Assembly: GCA_003564135.1 (NCBI GenBank)
Contig: PWNZ01000214.1
Coordinates: 1-40,253 of the forward strand
Direction: 5' to 3'
Length of the DNA: 40,253 nt
Origin: Candidatus Cloacimonadota bacterium
GTDB taxonomy: Bacteria; Cloacimonadota; Cloacimonadia; Cloacimonadales; PWNZ01
The notes under the pieces are model-generated. The model did no database searches. It saw only the letters and a list, made by a program, of their open reading frames with translations, and had not been told where the DNA came from. Shown one piece after another: positions 1 to 8,432 of the stretch. Numbering within the stretch: position 1 is the first letter of the stretch; the number at the start of each line of letters is the position of its first letter. Position numbers and translations under genes: made by a program.

Positions 1-2
1 CT

Positions 3-560
3 GATGCAGAAAGAAAAACTACAACTGTTAGTTATGATGAGAAGCCCGGTATTCAGGCAATTAAGAACATTGGAGCACAACTATCTCCGGTTCCCGGTAT
101 TTATCCTACTATTGGCAGAGAACCTGAATATAAAAGGTTGGGAACAGTCTCGCTTTTATCAGGGATAGACCTACATACCGGAATCGTTCATTCCATAGTT
201 AGAGATAGGCATCGTAGTAGAGAGTTCATTGAATTTTCGGAAAAAATCGATTCAAGTTATCCATCAGACTGGACAATCAAATTAGTTTTAGATAATCATT
301 CCTCTCATACCTCAAAAGAGACAAGAAGATATTTGTTAAGCAAACCCGGAAGATTTGAATTTACATATACACCAAAACATGGCTACTTGCTTAATATGAT
401 TGAAATGTTCTTTAGTAAAATATCACGTTCATTTATAAGGCACATAAGAGTAGAATCGAAAGAAGAACTGATAAACCGTATCTATAAAGGTATTGATGAA
501 ATAAACCAAACTCCAGTAATCTTCAAATGGAAGTACAAGCTTGACGAAGTAATACTATGA
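3..560 (+). CDS. IS630-family transposase, 3' part (5' end outside window)
   Basis: This is the C-terminal catalytic part of a DDE transposase of the IS630/Tc1-mariner type, which cuts and joins the insertion sequence ends. The reading frame is open from the first bases of the window and ends at TGA 558-560, so the gene starts upstream. The motif VSYDEKPGIQAI near the left edge matches the first catalytic Asp region of IS630 enzymes. LVLDNHSSHTS supplies the second Asp, and YTPKHGYLLNMIEMFFSK supplies the tail where the third acidic residue (Glu) sits. A TTG at 138 is only an internal codon. The protein is intact across the visible part, but I could not locate terminal inverted repeats, so I cannot say whether the element is still mobile. 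Family assignment is firm; activity is unknown. Confidence 0.85.
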   Translation, partial: DAERKTTTVSYDEKPGIQAIKNIGAQLSPVPGIYPTIGREPEYKRLGTVSLLSGIDLHTGIVHSIVRDRHRSREFIEFSEKIDSSYPSDWTIKLVLDNHSSHTSKETRRYLLSKPGRFEFTYTPKHGYLLNMIEMFFSKISRSFIRHIRVESKEELINRIYKGIDEINQTPVIFKWKYKLDEVIL

Positions 561-561
561 T

Positions 562-855
562 ATGTTAATTAATGTACGGACTACTCCCCAGCAAATACTG
601 CTTGAATTTTATATTGAGATTGAGGGAGTAGCATTAGATGCCCTCCTACAGTTGATATTCGTTAGCCAAGTAACAGATTTTTTAATAGATTTTTTAAAAG
701 TAGCTAAGAGACATGGGTGCAAAACAATTGAAGAACTGCTAAAAAACGTAGATATCTTACTGATAAAGTTCTTTGAACATCAATGGCAAAAAAACAATGT
801 TGAAGAAATTGATATTGGCAGTTTCCGAAAGAAACGGTATGATATTGCTTCATAG
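562..855 (+). CDS. Doubtful small ORF after the transposase (97 aa)
   Basis: This open frame starts two bases after the transposase stop and encodes a hydrophobic, Leu/Ile/Lys-rich peptide with several predicted helices (LIDFLKVAKRHGCKTIEELL). No ribosome binding site is visible, because the bases before the ATG are the end of the transposase. I recognise no family. It could be a passenger ORF of the insertion element, a remnant of a gene interrupted by it, or a chance frame in AT-rich DNA. A short inverted repeat (CTACTCCC at 581-588, GGGAGTAG at 624-631) lies inside it and could belong to the element instead. Confidence 0.25.
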   Translation: MLINVRTTPQQILLEFYIEIEGVALDALLQLIFVSQVTDFLIDFLKVAKRHGCKTIEELLKNVDILLIKFFEHQWQKNNVEEIDIGSFRKKRYDIAS

Positions 856-955
856 TCACTTGAATAATGATTTGCTGAAAGCCTTACACTGTCCCACAAT
901 GAGTTACGTACCGGAAATATCAGTATTTATTGACAAGAATAGAAGGCTATAAATA

Positions 956-1231
956 ATGTTGCCGATTGTTGAGGCAATTAGTACCTTATCAATAATATTC
1001 TGCTTTTTTTTGGCAGAATATTGTCCGTACATAATTTGGTTCCGGCTTGTCCGGGTTAGGATACAGGAATTAAAAGTAGATAGAAAAACCTTAGCTAGCC
1101 TGAGAAAAAACCTGCGGATGCAACAGCAAGTATATTCGGAGCAAAACAGAGTTTATTTACCACCGAACAATACCGAGGTCACCGAAGGAAACTTTCAGCA
1201 GCAATCAAAAGGAAATCAGTCTCCTAAATAA
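956..1231 (+). CDS. Doubtful small ORF (91 aa)
   Basis: The frame encodes a hydrophobic N-terminus (about residues 8-30) followed by a basic, Gln-rich stretch (RKNLRMQQQVYSEQNRV). The N-terminal half spans a perfect 10-bp inverted repeat whose loop is a run of eight T and one G, so part of the 'membrane segment' is simply poly-T read as Phe. No ribosome binding site stands out before the ATG. I recognise no family. It may be a degraded remnant at the edge of the insertion element; I give it low weight as a gene. Confidence 0.2.
   Translation: MLPIVEAISTLSIIFCFFLAEYCPYIIWFRLVRVRIQELKVDRKTLASLRKNLRMQQQVYSEQNRVYLPPNNTEVTEGNFQQQSKGNQSPK
994..1022. repeat. Perfect 10-bp inverted repeat with poly-T loop
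   Basis: AATATTCTGC (994-1003) pairs perfectly with GCAGAATATT (1013-1022), and the loop is eight T plus a G. There is no T-run after the second arm, so it is not a standard terminator. It lies inside the doubtful ORF at 956-1231 and argues against that ORF being a real gene. Confidence 0.6.
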
Positions 1232-1232
1232 C

Positions 1233-1260
1233 TTGCCTTACCGTTATTTTGTCTTATATT
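1233..1260 (+). promoter_or_regulatory. Possible promoter of the flavodoxin-like gene
   Basis: TTGCCT (1233-1238), 16 bases, then TATATT (1255-1260), about 40 bases before the start codon at 1302. The layout resembles the TTGCTC-17-TATATT pair in front of the ferritin-like gene at 8350. Judged by eye only. Confidence 0.4.
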
Positions 1261-1301
1261 TAAAAATAAAAGCTGGTTAAGATCACAAGAAGGGAGCCGA
1301 C

Positions 1302-1778
1302 ATGAAAACAATTATTATTTATGCCACCAGATACGGCAGTGTCGAAAAAGCCGCAATGAAACTCAAGTCTCATTTAGAAGGTGAAGTTGATATAGTAAAC
1401 GTAAAAAGCGATCCCGATATTTACCATTATGAGAGGGTAATTCTGGGCGGTTCGATCTATGACGGAAAAGTTCAGCGAGAGTTGGGCAAATTTTCAGAGG
1501 ACAATCTCCAGGATCTCCTGAAGAAAAAGACAGGGCTTTTCATCTGTGCCCGGATCGAAAAAGAAGTTGCGACAGAATCCTACCTCTCAAAGAGCTTACC
1601 CCGGCAGCTTTATGATGCTGCGATTGCTAAAGCCAATCTGGGACATGAGATCGATCTCGATAAACTGAGTGACAAAGACCTGGCATTCGTCCGCAAGGGT
1701 GGCATAGAAGAGAGTATCTCGGTATTTCATGAAGGCAGAATGAAGAAATTTGCCGAAGTGATGAACCGTTTCGTTTAA
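1302..1778 (+). CDS. Flavodoxin-domain protein (HemG-like)
   Basis: A 158-residue cytosolic protein of the flavodoxin-5/protoporphyrinogen-oxidase-HemG group, expected to bind FMN and carry electrons. The first strand and phosphate-binding loop are clear (IIIYATRYGSVEKAA, residues 4-18), followed by a typical short strand with VILGGSIYDGKVQ (about 47-59) that contacts the flavin ring. The length fits a single flavodoxin domain with no fusion. The start at 1302 is supported by AGGGAG about eight bases upstream. It stands alone, with no haem biosynthesis genes beside it, so a role as a haem enzyme is not supported here. A general anaerobic flavodoxin or menaquinone-linked HemG-type role is equally possible. 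Confidence 0.75.
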   Translation: MKTIIIYATRYGSVEKAAMKLKSHLEGEVDIVNVKSDPDIYHYERVILGGSIYDGKVQRELGKFSEDNLQDLLKKKTGLFICARIEKEVATESYLSKSLPRQLYDAAIAKANLGHEIDLDKLSDKDLAFVRKGGIEESISVFHEGRMKKFAEVMNRFV

Positions 1779-2532
1779 CCTGGTCTTCAATAAAGAATAT
1801 ATCCTGAAAAATTTAATAAATGTTTTCTCTTATCTGACCGAAGAATAAATATTCTTAAAAAATACTTGATTTATTTCTATTCAGGAGTCCTTCTATAAAT
1901 TTAATATGATGATGTCGTCAAAAGCCAATTATGAAAATTTTTCAAGGCTGCTCCACCCTGTGCGGCTTACAGCCAATCAGTAATAACATTAGTTTGGCAG
2001 AATGGGACATAGTATATGCTGTAGAATGTAATTGTAGTTATGTTCATCATTCTAACCTTAGATATTACAGTGGAAATATTCTTTGGTATAACCGTGCCAA
2101 ATTTAATTTCGGATGTGCGGAAATCAGCCTCTGTCGGCGATATAAATAAGGGTTATCCTTATGTGCCAAGACCAGCTCCCCAAAATCTACTATTAACTAC
2201 AACAATCAATGTCGAATCAGTAAACTCAAATAGCCAAACTACAAGAGAGGTCAGGGTCTAAAGCTCTTATACAGGATTCATTGGAAGGTACGGTTGTGAA
2301 CGACTGATCAATATAAGATGAAGTATGACAGTACGTTGGACAATAACTCTTTTACTGCTCGGATTAACTGTTAAATGTTTCCGGACAGATCAGGTCTTCG
2401 CCATTGGTGTTGAAAAGAAAGTTTTAGTTGATTCCCTGATAAACCTTATGATAGTCAATACAGTTTATAACTTGTTTGAGGGTGGGTTTGATTATCAACA
2501 GCCTTTTATCATGAAAAAAAAGCTAAAAAAGA
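1779..2532. other. Gene-poor stretch before tRNA-Asp
   Basis: About 750 bases with only short frames (72-88 codons at 1931-2149, 2040-2261 and 2325-2591). None has a ribosome binding site or a recognisable family, and the last runs into the tRNA. The plus-frame peptide around 2130-2220 (DINKGYPYVPRPAPQNLL) has a fairly normal composition and may be a remnant, but nothing supports a functional gene. Confidence 0.5.
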
Positions 2533-2560
2533 TTGACAGAAAAACCGGCTTTATTTCTAT
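2533..2560 (+). promoter_or_regulatory. Possible tRNA-Asp promoter
   Basis: TTGACA (2533-2538), 16 bases, then TTCTAT (2555-2560), ending 21 bases before the tRNA. The same weak '-10' form, TTCTAA, lies in front of tRNA-Leu. Judged by eye. Confidence 0.45.
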
Positions 2561-2581
2561 GGCGGTACTTCGCAAGTTTGC

Positions 2582-2659
2582 GGGGGCGTAGTTCAGTTTG
2601 GTCAGAACGCCTGCCTGTCACGCAGGAGGTCGCGAGTTCGAGTCCCGTCGCTCCCGCCA
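2582..2659 (+). tRNA. tRNA-Asp (GTC), CCA encoded
   Basis: Full cloverleaf. The acceptor stem GGGGGCG pairs with CGCTCCC (one G-T), discriminator G73 is the Asp identity base, and the CCA end is encoded at 2657-2659. The anticodon stem CCTGC/GCAGG holds the loop CTGTCAC with anticodon GTC. The T arm has the loop TTCGAGT with one A-C mismatch and one G-T pair in its stem. A run of eight T follows immediately and could end transcription. Confidence 0.95.
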
Positions 2660-2680
2660 TTTTTTTTGCCTAAATCACCA

Positions 2681-2755
2681 TTACTAAAAAACAACCCCCT
2701 CGCCATATTAACGTCCACTATTAAATAGTCGGGATATTACCATAGCGAAGAGGTT
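2681..2755 (-). terminator. Directional terminator of the phosphofructokinase operon
   Basis: Read on the minus strand, the RNA arm from 2755 to 2742 pairs over 14 positions with the arm from 2706 to 2693. Three of these pairs are G-U wobbles, and a U-rich run follows (2692-2681). On the plus strand the same three positions would be A-C mismatches, so the structure works only in the direction of the minus-strand operon. A small internal hairpin (ACTAT/ATAGT) sits in the loop. Confidence 0.7.
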
Positions 2756-2771
2756 TTTTAATACATGAAAA

Positions 2772-4001
2772 TTACTTCTCAGAACCGTTTCTCAGCAGTT
2801 TATCAGGTTTAGGGGCTCTGATTCTGTGCGGAGTAGGTAACCCTGAACCGAGCAGTGGTCGGACATAAAACTTGAAAGCATCGGTAACATTATTTGCTTC
2901 ACTGTTAATAAATTCATCAGGCATTAGCCTGGTTTTACCTCCGATGTCTTCTAATTTAACAAGTTTATAATCAACCGAGTAGAAACCGGTTCTCTCGATA
3001 GCGATAGATCCGTCCCGATTATGCCAAATAGCATATTGAACCGCTTTTTCACCAACCTCTCTAGCCTCATATTGGTCAATATCAGAAACACACCCTAAAA
3101 AAGATCGTTGCAGATAACCAAAAGTATCTGAACGAACTCTTTTTATAGGTAGATTCTCTCTGACATAAGAGACTAACAGATCACCCAAGGAGCCTGATCC
3201 TGATAATTGAACATTGCCGTGAGCATCTTTTTCGATGGATTTACACAATTTAGTTGCTATAGGAATACCTTTATCATCTTGAATACCTTCAGATACTGCT
3301 ACTACACAACGTCCATATTTGTCATAAACCTGTTTGATCTCTTTGAGAAATTTTTTACGATTAAAAGATTTCTCCGGGAAGTAGATAAGGTGCGGCCCAT
3401 CATCAGGATACTTTTGAGCTATAGCAGAAGCTCCTACCAAAAAACCGGCATGTCTGCCCATAACTACTCCAATATATACGCCCGGCAAGGCTCTGTTGTC
3501 TAAATTAGCTCCCATAAAAGCTTGGGCGACAAATCTGGCTGCTGACCCGTATCCGGGTGTGTGATCGTTAAGGACTAAGTCATTATCAATAGTTTTGGGA
3601 ATATGAATTGCGCGGAACTCATAGTCTGATTTTTTTGCTTCATTATTGATAATTGATACAGCGGCTGATGAATCATTACCTCCAATGTAGAAGAAGTAGC
3701 GAGCGTCATGAGCTTTAAGTACTTTGAAAATTTCGCGGCAATACTTTACATCCGGTTTATCACGGGTTGAAAGCAGAGCCGATGAGGGCGTGATAGCAAC
3801 TTGCTCTAAATTGTGCTTGGTCTCCTGTGTGAGGTCATAGAAATCTTCCTCTAAAATACCTGCTAAACCGTGTACAGCGCCATAAACCCGGCTCACCTGT
3901 TGGAACTTTCTTGCTTCTAAAGCTGCACCGACTAATGACTGGTTAATGACAGCTGTAGGGCCACCACCTTGTGCTACTACAACCTTTCCTCTTAACTCCA
4001 T
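2772..4001 (-). CDS. pfp: 6-phosphofructokinase, PPi-dependent type
   Basis: Phosphorylates fructose 6-phosphate to the 1,6-bisphosphate in glycolysis; with PPi as donor the step is reversible and also serves gluconeogenesis. The 409-residue length fits the 400-aa PFP group. Visible motifs: AQGGGPTAVINQSL at the N-terminus, GGNDSSAAV at the donor site, IPKTIDNDL (the Lys next to the catalytic TIDND, where ATP enzymes have PGTIDND) and VVMGRHAGFL for substrate binding. The Lys after Pro is the family hallmark of PPi enzymes; the donor loop carries Asn in GGNDS rather than GGDGS, also seen in non-ATP clades. AGGAG lies shortly before the ATG. It follows the cyclase gene by 20 bases in the same direction, so the two are probably co-transcribed. 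PPi use is an inference from motifs. Confidence 0.92.
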   Translation of the reverse strand: MELRGKVVVAQGGGPTAVINQSLVGAALEARKFQQVSRVYGAVHGLAGILEEDFYDLTQETKHNLEQVAITPSSALLSTRDKPDVKYCREIFKVLKAHDARYFFYIGGNDSSAAVSIINNEAKKSDYEFRAIHIPKTIDNDLVLNDHTPGYGSAARFVAQAFMGANLDNRALPGVYIGVVMGRHAGFLVGASAIAQKYPDDGPHLIYFPEKSFNRKKFLKEIKQVYDKYGRCVVAVSEGIQDDKGIPIATKLCKSIEKDAHGNVQLSGSGSLGDLLVSYVRENLPIKRVRSDTFGYLQRSFLGCVSDIDQYEAREVGEKAVQYAIWHNRDGSIAIERTGFYSVDYKLVKLEDIGGKTRLMPDEFINSEANNVTDAFKFYVRPLLGSGLPTPHRIRAPKPDKLLRNGSEK

Positions 4002-4021
4002 TTAGTTTCTCCTTTCTATTT

Positions 4022-7000
4022 CTATTTCTTGTTTAAATTTCCAATATATTCGTTAGTTATTTCGATGTAATATTCCGCTTTAATGCTCTCAAAGATCTGC
4101 AATGCTTTTTTCAGACGGGTCATTGCTAAATCGTATTGATCAGTTTCGATAGCTATCATCGCCATATTGAACCATGCTCTGCCTTCTCCTTCCTTGTCTC
4201 CGTTCTCTGCCAGAATTTGCTGCTGTTCTTTATAATAGCTCATGGCTAATTCATAGTCTTTTTTCATTTTGGCTATGTTCCCCAAATTACCGTAGGTATG
4301 AGCAACTCCTTCAAGATCAGCAATTTTCTGCTGCAAAGCCAGGTTCTTCCTGTATGTTTTCTCCGCTTCGTTATAATTGCCTGATTGAAATGTGCAGTCA
4401 CCGATGGCGTCCCAGCAGTATGCTATCTGTACCTCATCTCCGATGGCAGTTGCTATAGCTAAAGACTTGCGGAAATAAGTCAAGGCTTTTTCAAAATTAC
4501 CTGATTCGTGGTAAATCATCTCACCGATATTGTATAAATTCACGGATTCTTGTTCCTTATTCAGAGTCTGTTTAATCAGTTTGAGGCTCTTGCTGTAGTA
4601 ATCTTTAGCCTCTTTATAGTTGCCTTCGTTTCTAGCAAGAGTCCCCAGGTTGGTCAGTATCCTGATTATTCCGTTTTTGTCACCCATTTTTTCAGCAATA
4701 TCGCAAGCTTTAAGGAAGTATTCCTTGGCCTGATCCCGATAACCTTCTCTTGTATAAGTTACTCCTATACTGTTTAATGCCTGCCTGACCATTATCTGAT
4801 CATTAGCAGTTTCAGCAGCTGCCAACTTATCTTTGAAATAATAGCGGGCTTGTCTGTATTCACAAAGGTCTAAGTAATACTGCCCTAATACCGAGGATAC
4901 CATAGCCTCCAGTATCTGGTCATTGTTTTTTCGGGCAGACCATGATAGTTCTTCCGCTCGTTCAAGAAATTCATCCTTTCTTTTCAGGAAGCGAAGACTG
5001 TCTAATCTGTATATTTGGAGTTCTGTCAAAAAGCCTTTATTTGAGATGTTATCGATGTTATTTTCTATCTCTTTAAGTGCTGATTGATAATCGGACTGAT
5101 ACATTATAATTTTCGTTTTCACAAAGAACAGATACTCTTGTAACTTCCTGAGCGTTTCGTGAGCACAATAATCGCCGGCAGCTAACATATCGACGTTCTC
5201 GGAGATAATATCGTATCTGGAAACAGCGTCTTTCATGTTACCTTGTAACAGCTGCAGTACAATCTTGTCCAACTCCATTTCGAGCTTTAGAGGTTTGTCA
5301 TTACAAGCTCTGATGGCCTGATCATAATAAAAGATGCTGTCATCAAAGAAACGAAGCATGATATTCTTTTTGGCAGCTTTGAGGCAATAGTGGACGATAT
5401 TTTCATAGTCGTCTGTTTGGATGTAATGGTTGGCAATGATCTCGATATAATTATTTAGACTGCCGGCATATTTCTTTTCATAATGACGGGCAATTATACG
5501 GTGGAGTTCTCTTTTCTCGGTCATTAGGATCGTTCTATATATCGACTCACGCATGATGGTATTAGTAAACATGTATTCCAACTCAGGATCGAGGTCTCTT
5601 TGATTAACTATCTCTCCCTGATTGAGATTCTCCAAAACACTAATTATGTCTACCTTGAGTTGTTCACGGTCGGTTGCTATCAGGTCATTGACGGAGAAGG
5701 AACTACCGATGATAGACGCAATAGTCAATGTGTAGCGAGATTTGCTGTCAAGTTCCTCAAACTGATTAAGAAACAGTGTTTCTAAAGTAGCAGGCATGGT
5801 CCCTGACCTTTGCATGTTGTTTATGTCACCGGCATTCAACATGTTATTACTGAAGTCAAAAGTGTTTTTTAATATCTTAACCAATTCTAATACAAAGAAA
5901 GGGTTTCCTGAAGTTATCTCATAAATCCTGTTTATTGCCGACTGTCGGATACTGGTTAGATGATCTTCTTCAGTCTTTTTATCATGTTTCTTAAACTCGT
6001 CACGGATAAGCATATTTGTCTGCTCCCCGCTCAAGTTTTCTAAAACTATTTCTTCCTTTTCACTGTCATCGAAAGAGCGCAGGATGTCCTGATAAGGATT
6101 GTGCTTACCTTTTGTATTGTCTATTGATGTTTTGTCGATAGTGATAATTGATTTTAAGCCGCTTTCTTTCAATTCGACCAAGCTTTTAGCTAAAATTTTT
6201 CCGGAAGTATGGTCAATCCATTGAAAGTTATCTATAACTAAGATATCTGTATTTTTCAGTACGATAGTCAGTATCTGCTGCAAGTAACTGAAAAATATTT
6301 CATTGATGCTCTGCTGTTTATCGCTATCAAAAGAAGCGATGTTTTGACTGCTGCCACTATTTTCGGTCTCATTACCGGAATAGGCTTTGAGTTGCATTCC
6401 CAGCAGCTCTTCATCAACACTGACACCGTGCTCCTCACACCACCTGAGAAGGTCATTGAGATGAAGTTCCAGGGAGTCAAACCCAAGTTTTTTAGATATT
6501 AATTTGAAGATGAACCCGAGATTGCTGAGACAACTGTATTCTTCCAAGACCTTAATCTCTATCTTGAGGTCATTACACCACAGATGCTTCAAAACCGAAT
6601 AGACGAAAAAGGATTTACCCGTACCCGTATTACCGGAGAAAACAACCAATGCGAGCTTGTTATTTCTTAGCTTGCCAGAGATATCAGTTAAATGCTGTTC
6701 AGCTTTGACTAATGTCCGCTCCTCAAACTGGGATCTAAACAGCTGCCAATTTTCAGGTAATTCGCCAACAAGCCTGTAAGTCTTCAAAGGCTTGTCAAAG
6801 CCTTTGACTTTCGCCTCTGTTACAAACTCGCTTTCGAATCTTGAACTGATCCGCTTGAGGATCTGTTCAGAAAAAGTTATCTGCCCGGAGTCTGCGATTT
6901 GCATCAAACGTGCAGCAGCATTGACACCATTGCCGATTATACCGAACTCGAACCTATCCTTAGACCCGAAATTACCCGCAAATATGTTGCTGTAGGTTAT

Positions 7001-7978
7001 CCCGCAACGCATTTTAATATTCGGGAATGATTCTTTTGACAGACGGAAACAACAGATGAAGGCTCGTTCAATATCATCTATATGAATATTAGGCACACCA
7101 AAAGTGAGGATTATCATATACCCTTTATCGTTTACATCTACTTTATTTATATTGCCACCCAGAGAATAAACAACATCCTGAACACGACAATACATCTGAT
7201 GGTAATCCTTATAGTTGATGTTAGATTTTCCAGTAGTTTTCTGTTTCGTTTCGACACTGATAAAAACAATGGCAGCATACTTTAACTCTGCCTTAAACTG
7301 GATTTGCTGTTTCATCCTTTGTCTTATTTTTTTTGATATGAACCGAGATTCTACTTCTTCAATCTGTTGCGGTGGTAGTGGTTTGACAAGATTTTCAAAC
7401 TTGTCTGACATAGATGCAGCCATGAATTTTTTGGGATCAAAAGCAAAGTTAACACTGCCAGGCTTTGCCCTTTCCTCTCGAGCAAGGGCTTGATCAAGAC
7501 CGTCGCCCTCGAAATAGTAGTCAAAATGATACTTAGGATCACCAACGATAATAGTGGAAACTTTGCCATAAGCAGCACCACCACGAAACAGCAGATCGGC
7601 ATCATACTTTTTTTTTAGGCCGGTATTTAAATCGCCAAGACTCTCCAACATATCTTCCGAGCATCTTATGAGATTGGTAACAGCTTCCTGCTTATTGCCA
7701 GGGAAGAAAGCAAGAATGGAGTCACCACCTAACTTTACTAACGACCCCTGATTATTGTGAATACAGGGGATCATTTTGTCAAAATAGTTTTGCAGGATGT
7801 TGGTTATTACTTCTACTCCATAGTGCCCCGAGGAGCTATAACGGTTGGTTAGTTTGGTGAATGAGCAGATATCGGTAAAAAGAACTCCCGCTTGATTATA
7901 ACTGCAAAATGGCGTTGTAAGGGTTTCTTCTACGATATTCGTAATGTACCATGGTACTAGTTTAGAGGTACCTTTCAT
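4022..7978 (-). CDS. ADCY10-like adenylate cyclase: two cyclase domains, ATPase, TPRs
   Basis: A 1318-residue cytosolic class III nucleotide cyclase with the architecture of the bicarbonate-responsive soluble adenylyl cyclase. Cyclase domain 1 (about 28-200) carries both metal Asp residues (D36 in LFTDICSF, D86 in KLGGDSILAFF). Cyclase domain 2 (about 233-405) lacks both (FISVE; DKGYMII) but has the transition-state Asn/Arg pair (N353 and R357 in GNGVNAAARLM), which domain 1 lacks. The domains therefore probably form one composite active site. A P-loop ATPase follows (Walker A GNTGTGKS, 449-456; Walker B ILVIDNFQWID, about 579-589), then a long helical region and about seven TPRs to the C-terminus. 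I choose the ATG at 7978 because AAGGAG lies seven bases upstream; an ATG 30 bases earlier has no such site. The phosphofructokinase gene follows at once. Confidence 0.92.
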   Translation of the reverse strand: MKGTSKLVPWYITNIVEETLTTPFCSYNQAGVLFTDICSFTKLTNRYSSSGHYGVEVITNILQNYFDKMIPCIHNNQGSLVKLGGDSILAFFPGNKQEAVTNLIRCSEDMLESLGDLNTGLKKKYDADLLFRGGAAYGKVSTIIVGDPKYHFDYYFEGDGLDQALAREERAKPGSVNFAFDPKKFMAASMSDKFENLVKPLPPQQIEEVESRFISKKIRQRMKQQIQFKAELKYAAIVFISVETKQKTTGKSNINYKDYHQMYCRVQDVVYSLGGNINKVDVNDKGYMIILTFGVPNIHIDDIERAFICCFRLSKESFPNIKMRCGITYSNIFAGNFGSKDRFEFGIIGNGVNAAARLMQIADSGQITFSEQILKRISSRFESEFVTEAKVKGFDKPLKTYRLVGELPENWQLFRSQFEERTLVKAEQHLTDISGKLRNNKLALVVFSGNTGTGKSFFVYSVLKHLWCNDLKIEIKVLEEYSCLSNLGFIFKLISKKLGFDSLELHLNDLLRWCEEHGVSVDEELLGMQLKAYSGNETENSGSSQNIASFDSDKQQSINEIFFSYLQQILTIVLKNTDILVIDNFQWIDHTSGKILAKSLVELKESGLKSIITIDKTSIDNTKGKHNPYQDILRSFDDSEKEEIVLENLSGEQTNMLIRDEFKKHDKKTEEDHLTSIRQSAINRIYEITSGNPFFVLELVKILKNTFDFSNNMLNAGDINNMQRSGTMPATLETLFLNQFEELDSKSRYTLTIASIIGSSFSVNDLIATDREQLKVDIISVLENLNQGEIVNQRDLDPELEYMFTNTIMRESIYRTILMTEKRELHRIIARHYEKKYAGSLNNYIEIIANHYIQTDDYENIVHYCLKAAKKNIMLRFFDDSIFYYDQAIRACNDKPLKLEMELDKIVLQLLQGNMKDAVSRYDIISENVDMLAAGDYCAHETLRKLQEYLFFVKTKIIMYQSDYQSALKEIENNIDNISNKGFLTELQIYRLDSLRFLKRKDEFLERAEELSWSARKNNDQILEAMVSSVLGQYYLDLCEYRQARYYFKDKLAAAETANDQIMVRQALNSIGVTYTREGYRDQAKEYFLKACDIAEKMGDKNGIIRILTNLGTLARNEGNYKEAKDYYSKSLKLIKQTLNKEQESVNLYNIGEMIYHESGNFEKALTYFRKSLAIATAIGDEVQIAYCWDAIGDCTFQSGNYNEAEKTYRKNLALQQKIADLEGVAHTYGNLGNIAKMKKDYELAMSYYKEQQQILAENGDKEGEGRAWFNMAMIAIETDQYDLAMTRLKKALQIFESIKAEYYIEITNEYIGNLNKK

Positions 7979-8037
7979 AAAAATCTCCTTATCGAATATT
8001 AAAAACATCTCTTCAGAGCCTGAACTTCAAGATGATT

Positions 8038-8066
8038 ATGAATATTTATAGAAGCTATATTGTCAA
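8038..8066 (-). promoter_or_regulatory. Possible promoter of the cyclase-pfp operon
   Basis: On the minus strand, TTGACA (8066-8061) is followed after 17 bases by ATTCAT (8043-8038), about 60 bases before the chosen start codon. The -35 is perfect and the -10 weak, as at other starts in this window. Confidence 0.4.
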
Positions 8067-8205
8067 TAAATAAAGGTTCTGAGCCACCCTCAGTGATAAG
8101 ATCGAATACTAGAAAGAATTAAAAAAGCGAGCCGAATCCTAACTTTAAGTCAGAACCAATAAACTCTCTGTTATTGTGTTAAACTATGCTGGATTCTGAT
8201 TTTTC

Positions 8206-8235
8206 TTGACTTTCAAGCTTAGATTTATTTTCTAA
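8206..8235 (+). promoter_or_regulatory. Possible tRNA-Leu promoter
   Basis: TTTTTCTTGACT, with the -35 hexamer TTGACT at 8206-8211, then 18 bases and TTCTAA (8230-8235), ending seven bases before the tRNA. The T-rich sequence in front of the -35 recurs at three other starts in the window. Confidence 0.5.
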
Positions 8236-8242
8236 CCGGCAA

Positions 8243-8330
8243 GCTGAAGTGGTGAAATTGGTAGACACGCTAGGTTCAGGGTCTAGTGAGCGATTAGCTC
8301 GTGGGGGTTCGAGTCCCCCCTTCAGCACCA
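8243..8330 (+). tRNA. tRNA-Leu (CAG), CCA encoded
   Basis: Class II tRNA with a long variable arm. The acceptor GCTGAAG pairs with CTTCAGC, discriminator A73 precedes an encoded CCA (8328-8330), and the T arm GGGGG-TTCGAGT-CCCCC is perfect. The anticodon loop TTCAGGG gives anticodon CAG. The variable arm (around TGAGCGATTAGCTCG) folds on itself as expected for Leu. Confidence 0.95.
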
Positions 8331-8349
8331 TTTATTCTTTTCTAATTAC

Positions 8350-8378
8350 TTGCTCACTAAGTCCCAATGCATTATATT
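8350..8378 (+). promoter_or_regulatory. Possible promoter of the ferritin-like gene
   Basis: TTGCTC (8350-8355), 17 bases, TATATT (8373-8378), about 55 bases before the start codon. A small hairpin (AGAGA/TCTCT) lies in the leader just before the ribosome binding site. Confidence 0.5.
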
Positions 8379-8432
8379 AAATCATATAGAGAATAATAAC
8401 AAAACAGAGATACAGTCTCTGAAGGAGAAACA

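Noticed and set aside
2325-2591. 88-codon plus frame as a gene
   Set aside because: It runs into tRNA-Asp, has no ribosome binding site and resembles no family I know.
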